Of a stretch of 64,000 bases of DNA, positions 8,526-17,212 are shown one piece after another; positions within the stretch are counted from its first letter, which is position 1, and every line of letters begins with the position of its first letter. The stretch covers positions 52,959-116,958 of the forward strand of contig NZ_MWSJ01000014.1 in the NCBI RefSeq assembly GCF_002237755.1, given 5' to 3'. Both the position numbers and the translations under genes were made by a program. The DNA is from Lysinibacillus sp. KCTC 33748. Its GTDB lineage: Bacteria; Bacillota; Bacilli; Bacillales_A; Planococcaceae. The notes below the pieces were generated by a model. It had not been told where the DNA came from and made no database searches. It saw only the letters and a list, made by a program, of their open reading frames with translations.

Positions 8526-9452
8526 ATGAGTAAAGTTTTAGTTTTTGGTCATAAAAATCCAGATACAGACACAATTACATCTGCTATTGTATATGCATAT
8601 TTAAAACAGCAAATTGGTGTTGATGCTGAAGCGGTACGCCTTGGTGAAGTAAATAATGAAACACAATTTGCTTTAGATAAATTTGGCTTTGAGGCACCTC
8701 GATTGATTTCATCAGTAGCTGGAGAAGCGGAGAAAGTAATCCTTGTAGACCACAATGAATTCCAACAATCTGCTGACGGAATCGAAGAAGTACAAATTTC
8801 AGAAGTGATTGATCATCACCGTATTGCAAACTTCCAAACAGCTGACCCACTATACTACCGAGCTGAACCTGTAGGTTGTACGGCTACGATTTTAAATAAA
8901 ATCTTCAAAGAACATGGCGTAGCAGTTCCTGCAAACATTGCTGGTTTAATGTTTTCAGCCATCGTTTCTGATACATTATTATTCAAATCTCCAACTTGCA
9001 CTGAGCAAGATGTACAAGCTGGTGAAGAGCTAGCGAAAATTGCAGGTGTTGATGCCGCTGAATATGGATTAGCAATGCTTAAAGCAGGTGCTGATCTTTC
9101 AGATAAATCATTAGAAGATCTTTTATCATTAGATGCGAAAGAATTCCAATTCGGTGAATATAAATCTGTAGTGGCCCAAGTAAATGCTGTCGACATTAAC
9201 GATGTACTTGGCCGCCAAGAGGAATTAGAAAATTTATTAAATAAAAATGTAGCGGAAAATGGTTTAGATTTATTCTTCTTTGTTGTAACGGATATTTTAA
9301 ACAATGATTCAACTGCTGTTGCAATTGGACAAGTAGCAGAGGCTGCAGCAAAAGGATTTGGCGCAGAGCTTGTGAATAATCGCGTTCTTTTACCGGGTGT
9401 TGTATCTCGTAAAAAACAAATCGTCCCAGTTTTAACTGATGCATTGAAATAA
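8526..9452 (+). CDS. ppaC: Manganese-dependent inorganic pyrophosphatase
   Basis: Family II pyrophosphatase, 308 residues, hydrolysing pyrophosphate to phosphate to drive biosynthesis. The DHH domain is clear: GHKNPDTDT (residues 6-14) carries the first metal ligands, VDHNE near residue 75 and DHHR near residue 98 complete the Mn site; the C-terminal DHHA2 domain ends with RKKQIVP. The ATG at 8526 follows AGGAGG by 10 bases, so the longer frame from 8463 is not used. Cytoplasmic, single-gene unit with a strong terminator. Confidence 0.95.
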   Translation: MSKVLVFGHKNPDTDTITSAIVYAYLKQQIGVDAEAVRLGEVNNETQFALDKFGFEAPRLISSVAGEAEKVILVDHNEFQQSADGIEEVQISEVIDHHRIANFQTADPLYYRAEPVGCTATILNKIFKEHGVAVPANIAGLMFSAIVSDTLLFKSPTCTEQDVQAGEELAKIAGVDAAEYGLAMLKAGADLSDKSLEDLLSLDAKEFQFGEYKSVVAQVNAVDINDVLGRQEELENLLNKNVAENGLDLFFFVVTDILNNDSTAVAIGQVAEAAAKGFGAELVNNRVLLPGVVSRKKQIVPVLTDALK

Positions 9453-9454
9453 TG

Positions 9455-9493
9455 AAAAAGAGGTTGCCTCGGAATAGGCAACCTCTTTTTTTA
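9455..9493 (+). terminator. Terminator after ppaC
   Basis: AAAAAGAGGTTGCCT at 9455-9469 pairs with 9476-9490, followed by T residues. Confidence 0.9.
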
Positions 9494-9573
9494 TTGTTAA
9501 GGAAATTATAGAAATACTTTTGCTGTGGGCTCTCCAACGCTTGCTGATGTAAACGAGCGTTTTAACGCATTTA

Positions 9574-10953
9574 TTAATCTAGCTTTAAAGGGTGCACAGC
9601 AGGACCTTCAAGAACTTCCCCTTTGGCATTAAAGCGAGAGCCGTGACAAGGGCAATCCCAAGTTTCATCGGCTTCATTCCATTTTGTTTTACAACCTAAA
9701 TGCGTGCAAGTTGGTGTATTTGCACGTTTCACATAACCTGTTACGAATTCTTTGGCTACAAAACCTCCTACCTTTAGCATCTGCATAAATTGAGCACCAA
9801 ATTTCGTACGTGTTGGTGAATAAAGAGGAATGGCGCCATCTTCATTCCCAGCACCTGTTATTAAGGAGGATAATAGATCTCCGGCTACAAAAGAATTGGA
9901 AATGCCCCATTTTCGATAGCCAGTTGCAATGAAAACATTAGGCAAGGACGGTGTAATCCTGCCAACATACGGGACCATATCAGGTGTTTCGATGTCCTGC
10001 GCAGACCAGCGATAGATAGAATCCTGATCGAAGTGAGCCTTCATTTCATTTTGAATAGCATCATAATAGGGCTGGGTATTGGTTGTTTCACCTGCAATAT
10101 GATTAGCGCCACCTAATACTAAATAATGCTCATCGTTAATGGTAGCTGTTCGAATAGAGCGTGTAGGATTATCTACACATAAGTATTGACCTTGTAGTGT
10201 ATCAGTAATTTTACCAGCAACCATATAGGAGCGACTGTTAGAAAGTTTGAAAAGATGTAGTCCTCTAAAGGCTTCGATTGGATAGTGTGAGCATAAAATA
10301 AGCTTGTTGTATTGAACCGACATGTCATTTGCGGTATGTAAGCTATTTTGTGGTATGTTTAATTGCTGAACACGGGTATTTGTATAGATTTTTGCGCCCA
10401 TTGATAATGCTTCTTTTACAAGGAAATTACACACTTCTACAGGATGAATTTGTGCTTGCTGGGACATGCTGAGTGCTTTTTTAATTGGAAAGGGAAGCTC
10501 TGTGTCAGTAGTGATTTTCGCCTTAATATTTAATACTTTATAGGCATTCCATTCTTTTAATAATTGGGCGTAGCCTTCTTTTGTTTGGCAATAAAGCAAT
10601 GAATCTACTTGTTGAATACTTTCTTTAGGGAGTAGCTGTAATGCTTTTTCTACAGCTATTTGATTGAGCTGATAATAAAGCCTCGCTTCATCTACAGAAA
10701 GTTTTTCAATAAGGTTGGCATAAACTAAGCTATGCTGTGCAGTTAGTTTTCCTGTTGAATGACCAGTCGTACCATGACCGATATGGGAATTTGCCTCAAG
10801 TAAGACTACATCTACACCTGATTTTGCTAAGACATATGCTGTATATAGTCCCGTCAAGCCTCCGCCAATAATACATACATCACAAGTTGTTGATGCAGGA
10901 AGGGATGGTAAGGAGACGGGATCAATTGTTCCGAGCCAAAGAGATTGTGTCAT
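9574..10953 (-). CDS. FAD-dependent oxidoreductase with C-terminal Rieske domain
   Basis: 459 residues. The N-terminal part is a DAO-type flavoprotein: CDVCIIGGGLTGLYTAYVL (about 25-43) is the dinucleotide-binding GxGxxG region, followed by the E at the end of the second strand (LLEA). The C-terminal 50 residues are a Rieske [2Fe-2S] domain with CTHLGC and CPCHGS supplying two cysteines and two histidines. The architecture is that of B. subtilis YhfW. The substrate is unknown; the Rieske centre suggests electrons pass from the flavin substrate to an outside acceptor. ATG at 10953 has GAGGG six bases upstream. Divergent from the DsbA-family gene. Confidence 0.88.
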   Translation of the reverse strand: MTQSLWLGTIDPVSLPSLPASTTCDVCIIGGGLTGLYTAYVLAKSGVDVVLLEANSHIGHGTTGHSTGKLTAQHSLVYANLIEKLSVDEARLYYQLNQIAVEKALQLLPKESIQQVDSLLYCQTKEGYAQLLKEWNAYKVLNIKAKITTDTELPFPIKKALSMSQQAQIHPVEVCNFLVKEALSMGAKIYTNTRVQQLNIPQNSLHTANDMSVQYNKLILCSHYPIEAFRGLHLFKLSNSRSYMVAGKITDTLQGQYLCVDNPTRSIRTATINDEHYLVLGGANHIAGETTNTQPYYDAIQNEMKAHFDQDSIYRWSAQDIETPDMVPYVGRITPSLPNVFIATGYRKWGISNSFVAGDLLSSLITGAGNEDGAIPLYSPTRTKFGAQFMQMLKVGGFVAKEFVTGYVKRANTPTCTHLGCKTKWNEADETWDCPCHGSRFNAKGEVLEGPAVHPLKLD

Positions 10954-11025
10954 ACATAACCCTCACATTGTTTTTACGTTCAGTATGTAGATTGATTTGA
11001 GAAATTATGCAATGAAGCATAAAAA

Positions 11026-11055
11026 TTGCCTTGTAATCATTACTATCGCTACAAT
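11026..11055 (+). promoter_or_regulatory. Sigma-A promoter for the DsbA-family gene
   Basis: TTGCCT at 11026-11031 and TACAAT at 11050-11055 with an 18-base spacer, 24 bases before the start codon. Confidence 0.6.
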
Positions 11056-11079
11056 GTAGCAAAAGGAGCGTGACTAACT

Positions 11080-11745
11080 ATGAAAATTGAAATCTGGTCA
11101 GATTATGTATGTCCGTTTTGTTATATTGGCAAAAAGCAATTAGAGCAAGCGATTGAGGAAACTGGTTTTGCAGGGCAGGTAGAGCTCGTTTATAAAAGCT
11201 ATCAGCTTGACCCAACAACACCTGTGGATACAAATGTGTCTACGTATGAAGCATTGGCGAAAAAGTATGGGATGTCGCTAGAAAAAGCGAAAGAAATGAC
11301 GCAAGGTGTTGCGGCTCGTGCAAAAGAAGTTGGCCTAGATTATAACTTTGATCATTCAATGGAAGAAAATACTTTAAAAGCACATCGGCTAGTGAAATGG
11401 GCAGAACAACAAGGGGATGTTTCAGCGCTTGTTGAAGCACTATTATACAATTATTTTATTGAAGCAAAGCGAATTGGTCAGGATGATGTATTAATCGATA
11501 TTGCCGAGCAAGTAGGTTTAAATCGTGAAGAAGTTGCAAAGGTTCTTGCTAACGACGATTTTAAAACAGAGGTAGAGACTGATATACAAGAAGGGCTACA
11601 ACTGGGCGTACGAGGGGTACCGTTCTTTGTATTAAATCGTAAGTACGGTATTTCTGGAGCACAACCTCAAGAAGTATTTGAAGAAACTTTACGTAAAGTT
11701 GCCGAAGAAGAAGGCTTACAACCAGAATTAAAGATGGCAGGCTAA
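11080..11745 (+). CDS. DsbA/FrnE family thiol oxidoreductase
   Basis: 221 residues with a thioredoxin fold of the FrnE type (B. subtilis YwbO-like). The active-site motif is CPFC at residues 11-14, inside SDYVCPFCYIGKKQLE, and the cis-proline loop is GVRGVPFFVLN near residue 180. There is no signal peptide, so it acts in the cytoplasm, probably as a dithiol-disulfide or glutathione-S-transferase-like enzyme. AAAGGAGCG lies upstream of the ATG. Its neighbours, a Rieske flavoprotein and, beyond a repeat, an azoreductase, give a loose redox theme but are separate units. Confidence 0.88.
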   Translation: MKIEIWSDYVCPFCYIGKKQLEQAIEETGFAGQVELVYKSYQLDPTTPVDTNVSTYEALAKKYGMSLEKAKEMTQGVAARAKEVGLDYNFDHSMEENTLKAHRLVKWAEQQGDVSALVEALLYNYFIEAKRIGQDDVLIDIAEQVGLNREEVAKVLANDDFKTEVETDIQEGLQLGVRGVPFFVLNRKYGISGAQPQEVFEETLRKVAEEEGLQPELKMAG

Positions 11746-11909
11746 GGAGACGGTGGAGTTTGTACGGACGATAGCTGTAAATTTTAACTTTGTTGGAGCA
11801 AATCAAGAGCTGATAAGATTAGTAAGTCTATTCATATCTAATATATATACTTTAATAGCTAATTATAAAAAGGGATGACCTGTGCAAAAACGCATATCAT
11901 GTGGAAAAA

Positions 11910-12047
11910 TTGACCTTCGTTACGACTGGGTAACTCCTTGGGATTAGCGATTTAGAGGAACTAATGCTAAGAGCATCACGTCCTGTGATAACGCCTTCGT
12001 GACCAACATCCTGCTACAAAGCACCCAGTCGGAACGGAAATCAACCC
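11910..12047. repeat. Terminal-inverted-repeat intergenic element, full-length copy
   Basis: About 138 bases bounded by imperfect inverted ends: TTGACCTTCGTTACGACTGG at 11910 against CCAGTCGGAACGGAAATCAA at 12025-12044. Inside are ATCACGTCCTGTGAT (a small hairpin) and GCCTTCGTGACC. The same order of segments is found inverted at 25014-25152. It has no coding capacity. It looks like a MITE-type or REP-type element of this genome; no transposase is in the window. Confidence 0.8.
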
Positions 12048-12110
12048 TTCGTTATGGTGTGAATATTATGAAATATCCGCATTTCGGTCAAAAGTCTTAG
12101 TATACTAACG

Positions 12111-12139
12111 TTGACTTTTTACACAAAGTTTTTTAATAT
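12111..12139 (+). promoter_or_regulatory. Sigma-A promoter for azoR
   Basis: TTGACT at 12111-12116 and TAATAT at 12134-12139, 17-base spacer. The MhqR-like palindrome lies immediately downstream. Confidence 0.75.
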
Positions 12140-12146
12140 ATTCATA

Positions 12147-12164
12147 TATCTTGAATTCGAGATA
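12147..12164 (+). promoter_or_regulatory. MhqR-type operator upstream of azoR
   Basis: TATCTTGAATTCGAGATA is an 18-base palindrome with one mismatched pair. The published MhqR box of B. subtilis azoR2 and mhq genes has the form tATCTcgaAtTCgAGATa. It covers the expected transcription start, so a bound repressor would block initiation. Confidence 0.75.
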
Positions 12165-12197
12165 TTAAACTTTGAAATTTAAGGGAGAATTTATATA

Positions 12198-12821
12198 ATG
12201 AATGTATTAGTAGTAAAAGCAAACAACCGTCCAGACGGTATTTCAACAAAAATGTACGACACATTTATGGAAAATGTACAAGGTGTCAACGTAACGACTT
12301 TTGACGTATTCGCAGAAGATATGCCTTATTTCGGTCAAGATCTTTTCAATGCTTTTGGTAAAGTTCAAAACGGTGAAACGTTAACTGACATTGAATCACG
12401 TCTTTTAGCTGCAAAACAAAAAGCTATGGATGTTTTAACTGCAGCTGATGTTGTCGTATTTGCTTTCCCACTTTGGAACTTAACAATCCCAGCGAAATTA
12501 CAAACTTTCATTGACTATGTATTCCAGGCTGGTTATACATTTAAATATAATGAAAACGGTCAATTAGAAGGCTTAATGACTGACAAAAAAGTAGTTATTT
12601 TAAATGCTCGCGGTGGTTACTACTCTGCACCTGAAGCACAACCAATGGAAATGTCAGTTAACTACATCAAAAATGTTGTTGGCATGTTCGGTATGGAAAT
12701 TATCGAAGAGGTTATCATTGAGGGCCATAACGCTTCACAAGATAAAGCGCAAGAAATTATTGCAAATGGCCTAGAAGCGGTTAAAAAAGTAGCTCAATCT
12801 TTACAAACTGTAACTGCATAA
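12198..12821 (+). CDS. azoR: FMN-dependent NADH-azoreductase
   Basis: 207-residue flavodoxin-like quinone/azo reductase. The FMN-binding motif FPLWNLTIPAKLQTFID is near residues 95-111, and NARGGYYS binds near the flavin isoalloxazine. It reduces quinones and azo compounds by two electrons using NADH, which prevents thiol-reactive semiquinones. AAGGGAGAA precedes the ATG. The promoter and the MhqR-type operator suggest induction by catechol or quinones, as for B. subtilis AzoR2 (YvaB). Single-gene unit. Confidence 0.92.
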   Translation: MNVLVVKANNRPDGISTKMYDTFMENVQGVNVTTFDVFAEDMPYFGQDLFNAFGKVQNGETLTDIESRLLAAKQKAMDVLTAADVVVFAFPLWNLTIPAKLQTFIDYVFQAGYTFKYNENGQLEGLMTDKKVVILNARGGYYSAPEAQPMEMSVNYIKNVVGMFGMEIIEEVIIEGHNASQDKAQEIIANGLEAVKKVAQSLQTVTA

Positions 12822-12870
12822 TAAATACTATTCTCTAGCGTATTGATTAGGGAAATATAGTAATTCTTTT

Positions 12871-12907
12871 AAAAAAAGTTCTCTCTAATTTGAGAGAACT
12901 TTTTTTT
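12871..12907 (+). terminator. Terminator after azoR
   Basis: AAAAAAAGTTCTCTC at 12871-12885 pairs with GAGAGAACTTTTTT at 12892-12905, followed by T residues. Confidence 0.9.
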
Positions 12908-13148
12908 ATTCATAGAGGTACGGTAGTGGTAAGGAGGTCTAACCCATTGGTACTCTGCATGTGCTTCGAATTTACATTTACTAACATGTGGTTGTATAAA
13001 TGATATTAATCTATTATTTTCAGAAGAAGAGTTTTGCTATTCGTTTAAAAATACATACAATTGGGACTATTTATTCAATTAAATTATTAATTAGTATAAT
13101 ATAATAAAAACCGTAGGAAAATATTAGATTTATAAGGAGGTTGTTACC
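12908..13148 (+). other. Upstream region of the SLH nucleotidase gene
   Basis: AT-rich. It contains the ribosome site AAGGAGG at 13136-13142 for the next gene and another AAGGAGG at about 12931 followed only by a tiny frame. No operator was recognised. Confidence 0.4.
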
Positions 13149-15503
13149 ATGGGTAAAAAGTTTATTACTAAATTCTTAGCGATGTTACTCGTTCTATTCG
13201 CGGTATTACCATTTGGACTATCTGCGAATGCTGCATCAAACGATGTGACACGCGGGGATTACGTGAAAGAATTAGTAGAAAGCTTAAATGTAGGGCTAGG
13301 GGATGGTTCTAAAACTGCCTTTACTGACATCTCTAAGGAGTTAGCTCCGTATGTAGAAAAGGCAGTGGAACTGAATCTTATTAAAGGTAAAACGGCGACG
13401 TTGTTTGGTCCAAATGATAAATTGACACGACAACAAGCATTCGTTATTTCTGCTCGTGGATTAGCCAAAGATAACGCACCACTTTCTGTATTAGATAAGT
13501 TTAAAGATGCGGATCAAATTGCTAAAGCACATAAGCAAGATTTAGCAAATGCTGTTGCAGCAAACTTATTACAAGGCTTTGGGGATAACACAATTCGTCC
13601 GCGTGCCTATGTAACAACTGAGCAAATGCAAAGTATTATTAAACGCTTTGTAGCCGAATACAAATTATCAACATCTACAGTAAATCTTCAAATTTTAGGA
13701 ACAACAGATATTCATACAAATCTTGCTAATTACAATTATTTCTTAGATGCTGAATCAGCTGATGTAGGTCTAGCAAACACGGCTACATTAATTGAACAGG
13801 CTCGTAAGGAGAACCCAAATACATTATTATTTGATAATGGTGATTTAATTCAAGGAACGCCACTAGGCTCTTATAAAGCGTTAGAGAATCCTTTGAAACC
13901 AGGTGAGGTTCATCCAGCAATAGCAGCACTAAATGCACTGAAATATGATGGAGGAACTTTAGGAAATCACGAGTTCAACTATGGTTTAAAGTTTTTAGAT
14001 GAAGTATTAAATGATGCAAAATATCCAGTCGTAAATGCAAACACATACGACGCTAAAACAAAAAAGCGTATGTACACACCGTACGTAATTCTTAATAAAG
14101 AGGTAGTAGACAATACAGGTAAAAAGCACACGCTTAAAGTGGGTGTTACAGGGATTGTACCTACGAAAATTGTTGAATGGGATGCTATTCATTTAGCAGG
14201 CAAAGTAGAAATGCAAGAACCAGTTGAAGCGGTGAAAGAAGTTGTACCAGAAATGCAAAAAGCAGGTGCAGACGTAATTGTAGTACTTTCACATTCAGGT
14301 ATTGGTGAAGATACTTACGAAAAAGGTAACGAAAACGTTGGGTACCAAATCTCTGAGATTAAAGGTGTCGATGCTTTAATTACAGGTCACTCTCATTTGA
14401 CATTCCCAGGCGACTATAAAAATCTGAAAAATGTCGATCAAGAAAAAGGGACAATTAACGGTGTTCCAACTGTAATGGCAGGAAGCTATGGTAGCTATCT
14501 TGGAGTTATTGATTTACAACTAGAACAAAAAGGCGCTAAATGGGTTGTGAAGGATGGACAAGGTTCTATCCGTTCTATCAAACAAGAAGGCCTAAAACCA
14601 TCTAAAACAGTTTTAAATGTAATTAAAGAAGCGCATGAAGGTACGTTAAAGTATATTCGTCAGCCTGTTGGTGAGACAACTGCACCAATCCATAGCTACT
14701 TCTCAATGGTTCAAGACGATCCTTCTATTCAAATTGTGACACAAGCTCAAAAATGGTTTATTGAAAAAGAATTAAAAGGTACTGCTGATGAAAACATCCC
14801 GCTTCTTTCAGCTGGTGCGCCTTTCAAAGCGGGATCTCGAAATAACCCTGCAGATTACACAAACATTCCTGTAGGTCCACTAGCGATTAAAAATATGGCA
14901 GACATCTATTATTACGATAATACGCTTGCAACGATTAAAGTAACAGGTGCGCAAGCTATTGAATGGTTAGAAATGGCTGCTGGTGTTTTTGCAACAATTG
15001 ATCCAAAACAAACTAAAGAACAAAATATTATTGACCCAGAGGCACGTTCTTACAATTTTGATGTATTAGATGGCTTAACTTATCAAATTGATGTTACATC
15101 ACCTGCGAAATATGATAGTCGAGGTATTTTACTAGATGAAAAAGCAAATCGTATTAAAAACGTGCAATACAACGGTAAACCAATCGATCTAAAACAAGAA
15201 TTTATTATCATTTCGAACAACTACCGTGTTGGTGGTTCTTATGGTGCTACATTTAAAAAGGCAGATGGCTCTAACTTAACAAACTATGCTTATGAAAATC
15301 GCCAAGCTGTCATTGACTACATTATGACAAACAAAACAATTAATCCTGCTGCGGATAACAATTGGTCATTTGTACCGTTCCCAGCAAATACAAAAGTTAT
15401 TTACAATTCTGCAAAGGATGCACAAAAAGTCATTCCGGCAGGTAGCAGTATCGAATATTTAGGCGATACTGAAGGCGGCTTTGGTAAATATTTAATTAAG
15501 TAA
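13149..15503 (+). CDS. Cell-surface 5'-nucleotidase/2',3'-cyclic phosphodiesterase with SLH domains
   Basis: 784 residues. A signal peptide covers residues 1-29 (KKFITKFLAMLLVLFAVLPF, cleavage after ANA). Residues about 33-175 are SLH repeats (TRGDYVKELVESL, FTDI, LTRQQAFVI, FKDADQIA), which attach the protein to pyruvylated cell-wall polymer beside the S-layer. The calcineurin-type phosphoesterase domain (about 180-450) has GTTDIHTN, NGDLIQGT, GNHEFNYG and TGHSH metal-binding motifs; the 5'-nucleotidase C-terminal domain (about 500-750) follows. It should release nucleosides and phosphate from extracellular nucleotides. AAGGAGG precedes the ATG. Single-gene unit with a strong terminator. Confidence 0.92.
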   Translation: MGKKFITKFLAMLLVLFAVLPFGLSANAASNDVTRGDYVKELVESLNVGLGDGSKTAFTDISKELAPYVEKAVELNLIKGKTATLFGPNDKLTRQQAFVISARGLAKDNAPLSVLDKFKDADQIAKAHKQDLANAVAANLLQGFGDNTIRPRAYVTTEQMQSIIKRFVAEYKLSTSTVNLQILGTTDIHTNLANYNYFLDAESADVGLANTATLIEQARKENPNTLLFDNGDLIQGTPLGSYKALENPLKPGEVHPAIAALNALKYDGGTLGNHEFNYGLKFLDEVLNDAKYPVVNANTYDAKTKKRMYTPYVILNKEVVDNTGKKHTLKVGVTGIVPTKIVEWDAIHLAGKVEMQEPVEAVKEVVPEMQKAGADVIVVLSHSGIGEDTYEKGNENVGYQISEIKGVDALITGHSHLTFPGDYKNLKNVDQEKGTINGVPTVMAGSYGSYLGVIDLQLEQKGAKWVVKDGQGSIRSIKQEGLKPSKTVLNVIKEAHEGTLKYIRQPVGETTAPIHSYFSMVQDDPSIQIVTQAQKWFIEKELKGTADENIPLLSAGAPFKAGSRNNPADYTNIPVGPLAIKNMADIYYYDNTLATIKVTGAQAIEWLEMAAGVFATIDPKQTKEQNIIDPEARSYNFDVLDGLTYQIDVTSPAKYDSRGILLDEKANRIKNVQYNGKPIDLKQEFIIISNNYRVGGSYGATFKKADGSNLTNYAYENRQAVIDYIMTNKTINPAADNNWSFVPFPANTKVIYNSAKDAQKVIPAGSSIEYLGDTEGGFGKYLIK

Positions 15504-15515
15504 TAATGAAATGTT

Positions 15516-15555
15516 AAAAAGGAGAGGGCGTTGTTAAACGCTGCTCTCCTTTTTT
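15516..15555 (+). terminator. Terminator after the nucleotidase gene
   Basis: AAAAAGGAGAG at 15516-15526 pairs with CTCTCCTTTTT at 15544-15554 plus a further T. It also overlaps the end of the broken DUF2500 gene on the other strand. Confidence 0.85.
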
Positions 15556-16034
15556 GTCGTTCAAATGCATGATAATGTGTTCCTTGAAATGATAGTAAGC
15601 CAAAGTCACCATCTGTGAGCTGTCCATAATCACGACCATTCATTTTTAACTTATTTCAGCGGTTGTCCAAACATCCGCTGAAATAAGTTAAAGCCTCCGG
15701 CGGATGTCAAAGAATCGGAAGGAAGTTCTTTGTGCAAGCACAAAGCCGATTCCGGGCGCAATTATGCCGAGGCATAATTGATCTCTAGACGAACGCTACT
15801 TTGTACTTCAAACGTGACATAGTACGATGTATGTGCACTAGAGTTACCAGAACCTCCACTAGTATTAGACCGTTTTGTTACGGCTTTAGCGGGTACTGTT
15901 AGTAATGGTTCATTGTTGTTTTTTGACCATTGTAAAGTACTTTTAATAATAGAAAATGCGATAACACCGAATACGATAAAAAACATCATTGAAATAAAAG
16001 TGTGTCCTGAAGAGAATTCATCAAACCCTACCAT
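15554..16034 (-). pseudogene. DUF2500 family gene interrupted by a repeat element
   Basis: The N-terminal part begins at the ATG at 16034 (GGAGG just upstream), has one membrane helix (residues about 11-29), then the DUF2500 features LLTVPAKAVTKR and YYVTFEVQSSVRLE. The frame then runs into a repeat and stops within INYASA. The missing C-terminal part lies on the other side of the repeat: minus-strand codons from 15649 down to 15554 read LKMNGRDYGQL and then LLSFQGTHYHAFER, the expected DUF2500 ending. Removing 15650-15782 (133 bases) rejoins RLE and LKM in frame. The gene is therefore disrupted; the native function of DUF2500 is unknown. The C-terminal half has no clear stop before the neighbouring gene. 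Confidence 0.8.
15648..15782. repeat. Three-hairpin repeat inserted in the DUF2500 gene
   Basis: Three hairpins in a row: a 15-bp perfect stem AACTTATTTCAGCGG (15648-15662) with 15675-15689; GAATCGG (15712-15718) with 15746-15752, enclosing CTTTGTGC-AA-GCACAAAG; and CAATTATGCC (15759-15768) with GGCATAATTG (15771-15780). The spacer between them carries CCTCCGGCGGATGTC. Related copies lie at 28366-28510, 35578-35703 (reversed) and 43562-43650, with pieces elsewhere. Confidence 0.85.
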
Positions 16035-16600
16035 AGTCCTCCGTTCTACGAAATATTGGCTTGAAGTTGTTATAAAGGAAATACTTCAAGATCCACTACG
16101 GCAATTCACCACCTGTTTCTAGGAGAGTATTATAAAATTCAATCTGTGCCTTCATCAGGAATCCATTCTTCTTGCGCCCATGGATTTACACTGTTCCCTG
16201 TATATACTGTTGTAAAAACAATCGATGGGCTTTGTTAGATCCTTAATAGTTAAATTTCCATGTAAAGCAAACTTTTTATCTTCTAATTGTTCAATATATG
16301 TAGACGTAAATAAAATTTTTGTAAATATAAAAAATAAGCTTCTTAAAAGTCATTACAGTACGGTAACTTTTCTTCTAACAGAGGGGAATAGTCATAATAA
16401 TAAAATCATGTGCATCTATATAGAAATAAGTGGCCATTTTTATTAAATAATAAGCTACCATGACTACGCTCTGATTGAGCAGCCGTGGCTAATTTTTTAT
16501 GCCATCAGTAGCTTTGATACGATGTTAAAGCAAAAGATAATGCCAAAAATGAAAAAACATTTCAAGTTACATTTAGTAATCAAATAAGAAAAGGTAAATA
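16035..16600. other. Gene-poor region with a probable gene remnant
   Basis: About 570 bases with no convincing complete gene. On the minus strand 16139-16229 reads as a 30-codon tail (VNPWAQEEWIPDEGTD then stop) without a start, which looks like the end of a decayed gene. The remainder is AT-rich. An imperfect hairpin (AAGCTACCATG with CCGTGGCT, about 16451-16491) followed by TTTTTT could be an old terminator. Confidence 0.4.
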
Positions 16601-16602
16601 GA

Positions 16603-16615
16603 TTACTTGTAGTAA
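16603..16615 (+). promoter_or_regulatory. Candidate operator of the HxlR regulator
   Basis: TTACTTGTAGTAA is a perfect 13-base palindrome (5-bp arms). A similar TTACATTTAGTAA lies at 16567-16579. Both lie just upstream of the promoter at 16631-16659. YodB-type regulators bind TACT/AGTA palindromes, so autoregulation is likely. Confidence 0.5.
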
Positions 16616-16630
16616 ATAAGTTACTTCAAA

Positions 16631-16659
16631 TTTACTTTTTTAAAAATTATCGTTACAAT
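16631..16659 (+). promoter_or_regulatory. Promoter of the HxlR regulator
   Basis: TTTACT at 16631-16636 and TACAAT at 16654-16659 with a 17-base spacer. Confidence 0.6.
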
Positions 16660-16682
16660 AGAGTACATAAGAGGTGAAAAAA

Positions 16683-16988
16683 ATGAGTGAGTCAAATTTA
16701 TGTCCTCGTTTAGCTAAAGCTATGGATTTAATTGGAAAACGCTGGACAGGGCTGATTTTATATCAATTATTAGATGGACCACAGCGCTTTAATGAGATTG
16801 AAAATGCATTACCTGTAAGTGGTCGTTTATTATCCGAACGTTTAAAAGAGCTAGAAAAAGAAGGGCTTGTTGAAAGAAAAGTATATTCAGAAGTACCAGT
16901 GCGTGTTGAATATTCTTTAACGGATAAAGGTTGGGCACTAGAAGGAGCAATCCGCAATATCGAATTGTGGGCAACGAGTTGGCTGTAA
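16683..16988 (+). CDS. HxlR family redox-type regulator, YodB/CatR-like
   Basis: 101-residue winged-helix repressor. With the ATG at 16683 (AGAGGTG seven bases upstream) a single cysteine falls at position 7, in SNLCPRLAKAMDLIGKRWTGLI. The conserved N-terminal cysteine of B. subtilis YodB (Cys6) and CatR (Cys7) senses quinones and diamide, and the rest of the sequence (LPVSGRLLSERLKELEKEGLVERKVYSE split across the wing) matches that group. It probably represses quinone or azo detoxification genes and itself. It is alone on its strand; murB follows about 220 bases later with its own ribosome site. The azoR gene 4 kb away could be a distant target but carries an MhqR-type site instead. Confidence 0.85.
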   Translation: MSESNLCPRLAKAMDLIGKRWTGLILYQLLDGPQRFNEIENALPVSGRLLSERLKELEKEGLVERKVYSEVPVRVEYSLTDKGWALEGAIRNIELWATSWL

Positions 16989-17212
16989 AAGTGTGAAGTC
17001 TATCTCGAAATTTCTGATGGGTAGATAAACATTGGACATATGTAATATAATGACCATGAATTTTTTTTATCCTATTCATCGGCTCTGCACGGAGAGTCTC
17101 GTTACCTATTAAGGCGAGATAAAAATTACCCTTCATTTTTACTTGTCAAATTAGGGTTCTAAATCCATACTAGTGTAGAGTAAGAAAGGACGTTAGAAAG
17201 GAATTAGCTTTT

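Noticed and set aside
16225..16446. 73-residue frame on the + strand
   Set aside because: No ribosome site and no recognisable feature; the region looks decayed.
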